A stretch of 61,486 bases of DNA, from positions 1 to 61,486 of the forward strand of contig DASRHK010000036.1 in assembly GCA_035650495.1 (NCBI GenBank). The letters are read 5' to 3'. Of the stretch, positions 15,991 through 24,084 are shown piece by piece. The position numbers and the translations under genes were made by a program. The stretch's first letter is position 1, and each line of letters opens with the position of its first letter. The notes beneath the pieces were generated by a model, which worked only from the letters and a program-made list of their open reading frames with translations, ran no database searches and was not told where the DNA came from. The stretch is from DASRHK01 sp035650495 (GTDB lineage: Bacteria; Pseudomonadota; Gammaproteobacteria; Nevskiales; Nevskiaceae).

Positions 15991-16843
15991 GCGGACCGCG
16001 CTGCGGGTCGGCGCGTTCCGCAGGATCTACGATCCCTCGATCGGCGAAGCCGAGCGCTGGTACATCAACGACCACACGTTCATTCGCGGCGCGGATGGCA
16101 CGTGGCATCTGTTCGGGATCACGCATGCCGAGCCCTTCGCGCCGCTGGACGAGAAATTCTTCGCGCACGCGACCGCGCCATCGCTGCACGGACCCTGGAC
16201 CAAGCAGGCGCCGATCCTGCACGCGGAGCCCGCGTGCGGCGAAACCCACGTCTGGGCGCCGCACGTCATCCATCACGACGACCGCTACTGGATGTTCTAT
16301 TGCGGCGGTGGCGACGCCAACACGCGCTATCGCATCCACCTCGCGACGTCGACCGATCTGTGGGCCTGGCAAAGACATCCCGACAATCCGATGCTGATCG
16401 ACGGCTTCGACGCGCGTGACCCGATGGTGATGCGGTTCGAGGATGGCTGGATTCTTTACTACACGGCGACCAGCAAGCCGGAGGGCGGGCATCACGTGGT
16501 CAACGCGATGTTCAGCGACGATCTAGTGCGATGGTCCGGCAAGCGCGAGGTCTTTCGCTCGTCGGTCATCGGCACCTATGGCGGGCCGACCGAGTCGCCA
16601 TTCGTCGTCGCGCACGCTGGAAGATATTTCCTGTTCGTCTGCACCAACCGCAATTACAACGAGACCGCCGTCTATGTCAGCGACTCACCGCTGCATTGGC
16701 AGGAGCAGGCGCTGGTCACGACGTTCCCGTCACATGCCGCTGAGGTCGTCGTGGACGAGGCGGGCGTCTGGTTTGCGTCACGCTGCGGCTGGGGCCAGGG
16801 CGGCGTCTATCTCGCGCCGCTCGACTGGAATCCGCCGAGGTAG
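15977..16843 (+). CDS. Five-bladed beta-propeller glycosidase-like protein (GH43/GH32-like)
   Basis: A 288-residue protein with propeller-type repeats and the three acidic positions of the GH43/GH32 superfamily: Asp in WYINDHTF, the RDP-like motif in DARDPMVM and Glu in GGPTESPFVV. Aromatic strands such as RYWMFYCGGG fit a five-bladed fold. It would cleave or bind a furanosidic sugar such as arabinose or fructose. A GTG at 15977, overlapping the GH172 stop by 14 bases, gives the longest frame; a slightly later start is possible. No signal peptide. It ends the LacI-controlled operon and overlaps the convergent SGNH gene by 37 bases. Confidence 0.7.
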   Translation: MRSVERTALRVGAFRRIYDPSIGEAERWYINDHTFIRGADGTWHLFGITHAEPFAPLDEKFFAHATAPSLHGPWTKQAPILHAEPACGETHVWAPHVIHHDDRYWMFYCGGGDANTRYRIHLATSTDLWAWQRHPDNPMLIDGFDARDPMVMRFEDGWILYYTATSKPEGGHHVVNAMFSDDLVRWSGKREVFRSSVIGTYGGPTESPFVVAHAGRYFLFVCTNRNYNETAVYVSDSPLHWQEQALVTTFPSHAAEVVVDEAGVWFASRCGWGQGGVYLAPLDWNPPR

Positions 16844-17439
16844 CTGGCGAGCGCATCGCGCCATACGACGTAGCCGGCGCCGAGCAGGTGGAGGTTGTCG
16901 TTCGTCAGCGATGCCTTTAGCGCGCCCTTGCCGTCGTCGAACAGCGGCCACAGGTCGACGAAGGTCGCGCGGCGCTCTCGCGCAATCTTGCGGTAGCGCT
17001 CATTGAGCGTTGCGATCGTCGGCGCGTAGTCGGCGGTGCGCGGCAGCACGGACTGCAGATAGAAGGAACAGTTCGGCAGCGCGCGGCGCAGCTCGTCGAG
17101 GATGCGCGCGACGTTGCCGGCTATGGTGTCCACCGGCACGCCGACCGTCAGGTCGTTGGTGCCAATCAGGAGGAACAGCTTGCTGGGCGCGAGCCGGATC
17201 GCGGGAGCGATCCGCTCCAGCACATGATCGGTGCGATCGCCGCCGATGCCTAGGTTGCGCGTCGGCAGATGCGGCAGCAGCAGATCCCAGCGACCGCCGG
17301 CGGTGATGCTGTCGCCGAGGAAGGCGATGCCGCCGCTGCCCGGCACGATGCCGTCCTCGATCGCCGTGCGCGATTGCTCGACGAGCCGCCGCAGCAGCTT
17401 GCGCGCGAGCGATGACATTCCGCGTTTGAGCCAGAGCAT
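16807..17439 (-). CDS. SGNH/GDSL esterase
   Basis: A 210-residue SGNH hydrolase: block I IAFLGDSITAGG, block II Gly in NLGIGGDRTDHV, block III IGTNDLTVG and block V TNDNLHLLGAGY with the Asp-x-x-His pair. These enzymes remove acetyl or acyl groups from sugars and other esters. No clear signal peptide is present (it starts MLWLKRGMSSLARKLL, an amphipathic basic helix). ATG 17439 is 4 bases after the MFS stop, with AGG just upstream inside the symporter gene, so the two are one operon. It is probably a deacylase for the imported glycoside. Confidence 0.85.
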   Translation of the reverse strand: MLWLKRGMSSLARKLLRRLVEQSRTAIEDGIVPGSGGIAFLGDSITAGGRWDLLLPHLPTRNLGIGGDRTDHVLERIAPAIRLAPSKLFLLIGTNDLTVGVPVDTIAGNVARILDELRRALPNCSFYLQSVLPRTADYAPTIATLNERYRKIARERRATFVDLWPLFDDGKGALKASLTNDNLHLLGAGYVVWRDALASYLGGFQSSGAR

Positions 17440-17443
17440 GGTT

Positions 17444-18787
17444 TTACCTCGCGTTGCCGTCGCGCGCGGCGATCTCGCGCAGCATCTGCTCGTGCTTTGC
17501 ACGCGTGATCGGGAAGCGCCACACGAACGGCGCTGCGATGAGGATCGCAGCCGCCGGTAACCAAGCTGATGTGAGGCGGATCGCGAACAAATCCGATGCC
17601 GAATGTGTTTTCGCCGCGGCGTCGAAGCCGAGCAGATCGAGCAGCATGAAGCCGATCGCGATGCCGACGCCGTTGATCGCCTTCTGGATGAGCGCGAAGA
17701 AGGCAACATAGAAGCTGCTGTGATCGTGGCCGAGCTTCCAGCGGCCGTAATCGACGATGTCGCCGAGCGTCGCGGGCGCGACGACGAAGGAGCAGGTAGA
17801 AAAGAACAGCAGCAACATGCTGACGCTGCCGACGATCATGAGCCCGGATTCGCCCGGCGGTACGAGGCCGTAGAGGACATAGCAGGCGCTGGTGGCGAGC
17901 AGGCACAGCGCCCACACCTTCTGGCGATCGAAGCGCTTGCACACCGCGGCCCACACCGGCATGCCGATCAGCGTCACCGGTGCGAGCAGTAGCGACAACG
18001 CGGCAAGCTTGTCGCTAAGGCCGAGCGCGTCAAAGAACAGGTAGGACACGCCGGTGGAGATCGCCAGCGTGATGCCCGCCGCGAGGAACATGAGCATGAA
18101 GTAGAGGAGCGGTCCGTTCTGCCGCACGGCCTGCCATAGCTCGCTCCAGTGCACCTGATCTTCGCGCGCGGCAAACGCCCCGTCGGGAACGCGCCAGATC
18201 GCGATGAGATTCGCCAATGGCATCACTGCGGCGATCACGATCGCGCCGAGCGCCAGCGTCGACAGGTCGATCTCGGTCGATTGGGTGAGTCCGAGGCTCT
18301 TGCCGAGCAGCGGGACGAAGAAGAACGCGTAGGTCCCGACTGCAGTGGCGACCCCGAGCCATGTCTGGATGCGCGTGCGCATCGTGTACTCGGACGACAG
18401 TTCGATGCTCCACGCGCGATAGGGGATCTCGGTGATGGTCCAGCCGAGGTAAGCGACCATGAACCATCCGGTGAAGTAGGCGATGCTTACGCTGACCGGC
18501 GGCCGGTAGAGCTGCCAGAGACCGAGAATCGTTACGAGGGTGCCGAACGCGAGGAAGTGCTTGTGCGTGCTGGTGCGGCGGCGCCACGCGTCGGCGGCGA
18601 TGCCGATCACCGGGTCGATCACCGCATCGAAGACCCGTGTGACGATCACTGCCGAGGCGAGCGCCGCGAGAGAAAGGCCGGCATGCTTGGCGTAAATCCC
18701 CTGCACGAGGCTCTGTGCCGGCGTGTGCATGAAGCCCTGCAGCACGGCTGGCAGTGAAAACATAAAGAGCGTGCTGCGTCGGATCAT
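17444..18787 (-). CDS. GPH-type (MelB-like) glycoside:cation symporter
   Basis: A 447-residue MFS protein with about 12 hydrophobic segments. VTRVFDAVIDPVIGIAAD and ITEIPYRAWSIELSSEY match the conserved cation-site and loop motifs of the glycoside-pentoside-hexuronide:cation symporters. It would carry the glycoside or oligosaccharide across the inner membrane with Na+ or H+. ATG 18787 starts MIRRSTLFMFSLPAVLQ; the frame runs further upstream but through the promoter, so it is rejected. The shared operator at 18823-18838 puts transcription start about 2 bases before this ATG. It is co-transcribed with the SGNH esterase. Confidence 0.88.
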   Translation of the reverse strand: MIRRSTLFMFSLPAVLQGFMHTPAQSLVQGIYAKHAGLSLAALASAVIVTRVFDAVIDPVIGIAADAWRRRTSTHKHFLAFGTLVTILGLWQLYRPPVSVSIAYFTGWFMVAYLGWTITEIPYRAWSIELSSEYTMRTRIQTWLGVATAVGTYAFFFVPLLGKSLGLTQSTEIDLSTLALGAIVIAAVMPLANLIAIWRVPDGAFAAREDQVHWSELWQAVRQNGPLLYFMLMFLAAGITLAISTGVSYLFFDALGLSDKLAALSLLLAPVTLIGMPVWAAVCKRFDRQKVWALCLLATSACYVLYGLVPPGESGLMIVGSVSMLLLFFSTCSFVVAPATLGDIVDYGRWKLGHDHSSFYVAFFALIQKAINGVGIAIGFMLLDLLGFDAAAKTHSASDLFAIRLTSAWLPAAAILIAAPFVWRFPITRAKHEQMLREIAARDGNAR

Positions 18788-18822
18788 CGTTGACGACTGT
18801 AGCGGTGGCGCGACGGAGGTCG

Positions 18823-18838
18823 AGTCACCTAGGTGACA
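18823..18838. promoter_or_regulatory. Shared Crp-type operator of divergent symporter and ligase promoters
   Basis: AGTCACCTAGGTGACA contains the perfect 14-bp palindrome GTCACCTAGGTGAC. It lies midway between two divergent ATGs, its centre 43.5 bases from the symporter start and 42.5 from the ligase start. Class II geometry predicts starts at 18789 (minus) and 18872 (plus); the hexamers TACAGT (18801-18796) and TAAGTT (18860-18865) occupy exactly -12 to -7 of each. One dimer could therefore activate both directions. Confidence 0.75.
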
Positions 18839-18872
18839 ACGATGGCCGCCTCCGCTCGCTAAGTTGTCGCGC

Positions 18873-20516
18873 ATGAATGACACCCAGCCTAGCGCCATCG
18901 CGGCATTGGCTCGCCGGCACTTCGGTGACGCCGACATGGCGAGCGTGTTCGCGTCACGCTGCCGCGAGCATGCCCACCGGCCATACCTGATCTGGCAGCC
19001 GTTCGATCAGCCGTCGGTTACGTATTCCTACGCCGAGTTGGGGCGCGAGGCGCACGCGGTTGCTGCGGGCCTGCAAGCGCGCGGCGTGCGGCCTGGCGAC
19101 CGCGTGCTCGTACACCTGGAGAATTCCCCGGAGTTCGTCATCGCGTGGTTTGCCTGCACGCTCGCCGGCGCGACGATCGTGCAGACCAATACACGCTCCG
19201 CGGAGGATGAGTTGCGTTACTACGGAGAGGATGCGAGCGTCGTCGGCGCGATCACGCAGCCGAGGTTTGCTGCGCTGGTGAAAGCGGCCGCGCCGCGGCT
19301 CAAGTGGATCGCCTGCATCGACCACGACAGCGGCGTGCGGGCCCCGGACGTTCCGCGCGACGAGTCCTTTGCGGTTCTGCACGGTGATCCCAACGCACTC
19401 GAGCGACGCGCGCCCGATCCGATGGCGGAGCTTGCGATCCAGTACACCTCAGGCACGACGGCGCGACCCAAGGGCGTCGTATGGACGCAAGCAAACGGCT
19501 TGTGGTGCGCGAGCGTCAACGCGGCGATCGAGGACTTGCGTGCGGACGACTGCCACTTCACCTATCTGCCGCTCTTCCACACCAATGCGCTCGGCTTCTC
19601 GATGCTACCGAGCCTGTGGACCGGAAGCCGCTTCGTGCTCGTGCCGAAGTGGTCGACCAGCCGATTCTGGAAATTGTCGGTCGAGCATCGCTGCACCTGG
19701 GTGTCGCTCATTGGTCTGTCGTTGCGCGCGCTGATGGCGATGCCGCCGCCGCGACACGACTATCGCCTGTTCGGCACGGGCGTCTGCGCGGACGCATTTC
19801 CCAACGTCGGCGTGAAGACGATCGGCTGGTGGGGCATGACCGAAACGATCTCGCCCGGGCTCGTCGGCAGCGCGCATGAGCCCAACCGCCTGCTGTCGGT
19901 GGGCAAGCCGTCGCCGCATTACCAAATCTCGGTGTTGCGCGAGGACGGTAAGCCCGTCGCGCACGAAGAGGCGGGCCACCTGCTGATCAAGGGCGTCCGC
20001 GGCCTGTCGTTGTTCAGCGGCTATCTCAATCGCGACGATGCGAATGAAGCGAGCTTCGACGCGCAAGGCCGCTTCCGCACCGGCGACATGGTGATCCCAC
20101 ATGCCGACGGCTTCTACAGCTTCGTCGATCGGAGCAAGGACATGCTGCGCGTCGGTGCGGAGAACGTCGCCGCATCCGAGGTGGAGCGCGTGATCACAGC
20201 GGTGCCGGGCGTGCGCGAGGCTGCCGTCGTCGGCCGGCCGGATGCGAAGCTCGACGAAGTGCCGGTCGCGTTCGTCGTCGGCGGCGACGGCAAGCCCGAC
20301 TTCGAGGCGCGCGTGCAGCAGGCGTGTCGCGCGATGCTGGCAGACTTCAAGGTGCCGCGCGCCGTCTACGTGGTGCGGGAGATGCCGCGCTCGACCATCT
20401 CCAAGGTGAACAAGGCCGAGCTGCGCAAGGTCGCGCTGCCCGAAGCGGACCGCGCTGCAGCCGAGCGACAGTGGGTCGACGCGGCGCGCGTGGATCCTTC
20501 CGGCGACCAAGGCTAG
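18873..20516 (+). CDS. AMP-dependent acyl-CoA ligase
   Basis: A 547-residue ANL-superfamily adenylate-forming enzyme. P-loop-like motif IQYTSGTTARPKG, A5 motif WWGMTETIS, the hinge region with FRTGDMV and the C-terminal catalytic Lys in STISKVNKAELRK are all present. It activates a carboxylic acid with ATP and CoA; similarity is to the carnitine-CoA ligase/fatty-acid branch and the substrate is uncertain. ATG 18873 coincides with the predicted +2 of the activated transcript, so the message is almost leaderless, and no Shine-Dalgarno is seen. It is followed after 5 bases by the MFE-2-type SDR, then GH78, in one operon. Confidence 0.9.
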   Translation: MNDTQPSAIAALARRHFGDADMASVFASRCREHAHRPYLIWQPFDQPSVTYSYAELGREAHAVAAGLQARGVRPGDRVLVHLENSPEFVIAWFACTLAGATIVQTNTRSAEDELRYYGEDASVVGAITQPRFAALVKAAAPRLKWIACIDHDSGVRAPDVPRDESFAVLHGDPNALERRAPDPMAELAIQYTSGTTARPKGVVWTQANGLWCASVNAAIEDLRADDCHFTYLPLFHTNALGFSMLPSLWTGSRFVLVPKWSTSRFWKLSVEHRCTWVSLIGLSLRALMAMPPPRHDYRLFGTGVCADAFPNVGVKTIGWWGMTETISPGLVGSAHEPNRLLSVGKPSPHYQISVLREDGKPVAHEEAGHLLIKGVRGLSLFSGYLNRDDANEASFDAQGRFRTGDMVIPHADGFYSFVDRSKDMLRVGAENVAASEVERVITAVPGVREAAVVGRPDAKLDEVPVAFVVGGDGKPDFEARVQQACRAMLADFKVPRAVYVVREMPRSTISKVNKAELRKVALPEADRAAAERQWVDAARVDPSGDQG

Positions 20517-20521
20517 CGAGC

Positions 20522-21409
20522 ATGACGATTCGATTCGATCAACGCGTGGCGATCGTGACGGGCGGAGCAGGCGCGCTTGGACGCTCGCATGCGCTCGCGC
20601 TTGCCGCGCGTGGCGCCAGAGTCCTCGTCAACGACGTCACTCTGGAATCTGCCGAGCGCGTCGCCGATCAGATTCGCAACCAGGGCGGTGACGCGCTCGC
20701 AGTCGCCGCCGATATTGCGGATGAAGCGCAAGTGACGGAGATGGCACAGCAGGCGCTGCGTCGCTGGGGACGCATCGACATCCTAGTCAACAACGCCGCG
20801 ATGCTCGATGACGTCACCTTCCAGAACATGAGCATCGAGCAGTTCCGCCGCGTGGTCGAAGTGGATCTCGTCGGCTACGCGATCTGCACCAAGGCTGTGT
20901 GGGGGCCGATGCGCGAGCAGAAGCACGGGCGGGTCGTGATGACCACCTCTTCGTCAGGCCTGTACGGGAATTTCGGGCAGGCCAACTACGCGGCGGCGAA
21001 GATGGGACTCGTCGGGCTGATGAACACTCTGCATCTCGAGGGCGCGAAGTACGGCATCCGCGTGAATACGCTGGCACCCACGGCGCGCTCGCGTCACACG
21101 GAGGCGCTCGGAATCCCGGAGGCGACGCTCGCGTTGCTGACGCCCGAGGCGGTGACGGCGGCGTTGCTGTTCTTGGTGAGCGACGATGCGCCCTCCCGCG
21201 CGATCCTCTGCGCCGGCGCCGGTGGGTTTGCGCGCACCGTGATTTACGAAACCGAAGGCATCCACCTCGACGAAGCGAGCCGCACGCCCGAGAACATCGC
21301 CGCGCGTTACGTCGAGCTCTCATCGCCAAAGGGCCAGCGCGAATTGACGCAGGGCTCCGAGCAAGCGACCAAATTCCTTCAGCGCGCCATCGAGGGTCTT
21401 AAGCGGTGA
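20522..21409 (+). CDS. MFE-2/HSD17B4-type (3R)-hydroxyacyl-CoA dehydrogenase (SDR)
   Basis: A 295-residue SDR with IVTGGAGALGRSHALAL, the NNAAMLDD motif and the active site MTTSSSGLYGNFGQANYAAAK (Ser, Tyr, Lys). The GxYGNFGQANYxAAK stretch is the signature of the (3R)-hydroxyacyl-CoA dehydrogenase domain of peroxisomal multifunctional enzyme 2, used on branched and steroid side chains. It would convert a 3-hydroxyacyl-CoA made after ligase action to the 3-keto form, feeding the SCPx-type thiolase at 3540-4721. No hydratase (MaoC) domain follows. The start ATG 20522 is 5 bases after the ligase stop. Confidence 0.85.
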   Translation: MTIRFDQRVAIVTGGAGALGRSHALALAARGARVLVNDVTLESAERVADQIRNQGGDALAVAADIADEAQVTEMAQQALRRWGRIDILVNNAAMLDDVTFQNMSIEQFRRVVEVDLVGYAICTKAVWGPMREQKHGRVVMTTSSSGLYGNFGQANYAAAKMGLVGLMNTLHLEGAKYGIRVNTLAPTARSRHTEALGIPEATLALLTPEAVTAALLFLVSDDAPSRAILCAGAGGFARTVIYETEGIHLDEASRTPENIAARYVELSSPKGQRELTQGSEQATKFLQRAIEGLKR

Positions 21410-21412
21410 TGC

Positions 21413-24082
21413 GTGCTCGCGCTCACTGACCTCACCGTCAATCGCGCGCGGGAGCCGATCGGCATTGCAGCCGATCGTCTCGCGTTCGGCTGGAAGCTGG
21501 TCTCCACAGAGCCGGACACGCTGCAGACGCGCTACCGCATCGTCGCGCATGTGGACGGCAACGTCGTGTGGGATTCGGGCATCGTCGATTCGGATCGCTC
21601 GGTTGCCGTCGCTTGGGGCGGCGCTGCATTGGCAGCGCGCGGACGCGTCCAGTGGAGCGTGCAAGTCTGGGACAACCACGATCGCGTTGCACAAGCGGCA
21701 AGCACGTTCGAGATCGGCCTTTCAGATCCCGCCGACTGGCGCGCCTCGTTCATCGAGCCGGCCGAAGAGCAGGATCCGCTCCAGCGCCATCCCGCTGCGC
21801 TGTTCCGTCGCGAGTTTGATGCTCCTCGCAAGGTCACGCGCGCCCGCTTGTATGCGACTGCCCACGGCATTTATGAAGCGCGGATCAACGGCGCTCTCGT
21901 CACCGACGCGCTGTTCATGCCGGGATTCACCGTTTACGACCGGCGTCTGCAGTACCAGACGTTCGACGTCACTTCGCTGTTGCGTGAAGGCTCCAACTGC
22001 ATCGGCGTGATCGTCACCGACGGCTGGTATCGCGGCAGTCATGGCAGCCACCAGAAGACCAACAGCTTTGGCACGCAGCTGGGCTTCCTCGCGCAGCTCG
22101 AGTTCGTGTTCGACGACGGCTCGATCGAGATCGTGACGACGGATCCGGATTGGCGCTCTGGCAGCGGATCGATCCGGTTGTGCGACCTGCATCTCGGCGC
22201 GCGCATCGACGCCGCGCTGGAGCCAGCGGGCTGGGATCAGATCGGCTTTGACGCGGCGAGCTGGCGCCCGGTCCGCGTCGTTGCGCACGACCTGGGGCGA
22301 CTCGTCGCGCAGGAGGGGCCGCTGTCCAGGGTCATCGAGGAGATTCCCGGCATCGCGCTCTTGAAAACGCCGAGCGGAGCGACTGTGGTCGATTTCGGCC
22401 AGAACATCGCAGGCCACGTCCGCTTCTCGATCTACGGCGAGCGCGGCGCGGAGATTCAGATGCTTCCGTTCGAGGTTCTCGATCACACGGGCAATCCCTG
22501 TTTCGGCACGACCGTTCTTCCGGATGAGTACGGCGGCCGCAAGTACAACCTCCAGAAACATCGCTGGACCTTCCGTTTGTCGGGCAATGGTCTCGATCGA
22601 TTCGAGGTCCGGCACACCTACGCGGGATTTCGTTACGTCCTTGTCGAGGGATGGCCGGGACCGCTGCACCCGGCCGACGTCATCGCATGCGTCGCGCACT
22701 CGGACATGGCGCAGACCGGCAGCTTCGAGTGCTCGGACGCGCGCGTGAACCGATTGCAGGAGAACATCGCGTGGAGCTTGCGCGGCAATTTCGTCGAGAT
22801 CCCGACCGACTGTCCAAATCGCGAGAAGGCCGGTTGGACCGGCGACATGTACAACTTCATCGCGACGGCCACGCTCAACCGCGACGTTTCCGGGATCACA
22901 CGGCGTTGGATGAAGGACGTCGTCGCCGATCAGGACAAGCGCGGCGAGGGCAGGGTGACGTGTGTGTCGCCGAACACGCGCACGTACCGCGAAGGCGTTG
23001 CGGAGCGCGATGGATGCGCCGGATGGGCCGACGCGATCGCGAAAGTCCCGTGGTCGCTCTACCAGGCATACGGCGATCCTGGGATCCTCGCGGAGAGTTA
23101 TCCGGCGATCCTCGCGTTCATCGACTTCTGCGAGAGTCGCGCACGGCAAGTCGGTCGCGCCACCTACTTCGTTCCCAAGCGCTTGCTGAATCCATGGCAC
23201 TGGGCGCGCCACCGTCACCTGATCACCGCGGGCGTGCAATACGGCGACTGGTTCCGACCGGGCGAGAACCTGCTGCTGCGTTATCTGCTCAACCAGATCT
23301 TCCCGCCGGCGCTCGAAGTCAACGCCATTTATGCGCGAACGCTGGAGATGGGGGCGGAGATCGCGGCGGTGCTCGGCAAAATCGACGAGGCCCAACGTTT
23401 GCGCAAACGGCACGCCGAAGTCGTCGAAGCGTTCCGCGCCGAGTTTCTCCGTCGCGGCGGACGGCTTACGCTCGACGAGCAACAGGCGTACGTCCTCGCG
23501 CTCGCGTTCGATCTCTTGCCTGAGGCGGCCCGGCAAGGCGCAGCCAATCGACTGGCCGAGCTGATCGCCGCGAACGGATATCGCCTAAAGACAGGCTTCG
23601 TGTCGACGCCGCATCTTCTGCCGCAGCTCACCCGCTTCGGCCAGCACGCCTTGGCGGGCAAGCTCCTGCTTCAGGAGGAGCGTCCGTCATGGCTCTACGA
23701 AGTGAAGCGCGGCGCGACGACGGTGTGGGAGAGCTGGGATGGCATCGCCGAGGATGGCCGCGTGATCCCGGCATCACAGAATCATTTTTCGCTCGGCGCG
23801 GCCGGCGAGTGGCTGTTCACCGACCTCGGCGGCATCCAAGCGGTCGAGGCAGGCTATCGACGCCTTCGCATTGCGCCGCGCCCGATCGATGGCTTGACAT
23901 CTTGCGCATGCTCGCTCGAAACGCCGTACGGATTGGTGAAGGTGCGGTGGCAGGTCGAGGGTCGTGCGTTTGCGCTCGAGGTGGGGATCCCGCCGAACAC
24001 GCGCGCCGAGATCTTCCTGCCGAATGGTGAGCGGCGCGATGTCGGTTCCGGCCCCCGCCGATTCACCGCGCCGCTCGCGTAA
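21413..24082 (+). CDS. GH78 alpha-L-rhamnosidase-like enzyme
   Basis: An 889-residue protein with the GH78 layout: N-terminal beta domains (starting LTDLTVNRAREPIGI, then FRREFDAPRKVTRARLY and INGALVTDALFMPGFTVYDRRLQYQTFD), an (alpha/alpha)6 catalytic domain (about 430-770; IPTDCPNREKAGWTGD with Asp/Glu, WADAIAKVPWSLYQAYGD, TTVWESWDG) and a C-terminal beta domain. It should hydrolyse terminal alpha-L-rhamnose. It has no signal peptide. The GTG start at 21413 is 3 bases after the SDR stop; an ATG overlapping that stop is out of frame. No rhamnose catabolism genes accompany it, so released rhamnose must be handled elsewhere. Confidence 0.9.
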   Translation: MLALTDLTVNRAREPIGIAADRLAFGWKLVSTEPDTLQTRYRIVAHVDGNVVWDSGIVDSDRSVAVAWGGAALAARGRVQWSVQVWDNHDRVAQAASTFEIGLSDPADWRASFIEPAEEQDPLQRHPAALFRREFDAPRKVTRARLYATAHGIYEARINGALVTDALFMPGFTVYDRRLQYQTFDVTSLLREGSNCIGVIVTDGWYRGSHGSHQKTNSFGTQLGFLAQLEFVFDDGSIEIVTTDPDWRSGSGSIRLCDLHLGARIDAALEPAGWDQIGFDAASWRPVRVVAHDLGRLVAQEGPLSRVIEEIPGIALLKTPSGATVVDFGQNIAGHVRFSIYGERGAEIQMLPFEVLDHTGNPCFGTTVLPDEYGGRKYNLQKHRWTFRLSGNGLDRFEVRHTYAGFRYVLVEGWPGPLHPADVIACVAHSDMAQTGSFECSDARVNRLQENIAWSLRGNFVEIPTDCPNREKAGWTGDMYNFIATATLNRDVSGITRRWMKDVVADQDKRGEGRVTCVSPNTRTYREGVAERDGCAGWADAIAKVPWSLYQAYGDPGILAESYPAILAFIDFCESRARQVGRATYFVPKRLLNPWHWARHRHLITAGVQYGDWFRPGENLLLRYLLNQIFPPALEVNAIYARTLEMGAEIAAVLGKIDEAQRLRKRHAEVVEAFRAEFLRRGGRLTLDEQQAYVLALAFDLLPEAARQGAANRLAELIAANGYRLKTGFVSTPHLLPQLTRFGQHALAGKLLLQEERPSWLYEVKRGATTVWESWDGIAEDGRVIPASQNHFSLGAAGEWLFTDLGGIQAVEAGYRRLRIAPRPIDGLTSCACSLETPYGLVKVRWQVEGRAFALEVGIPPNTRAEIFLPNGERRDVGSGPRRFTAPLA

Positions 24083-24084
24083 GG

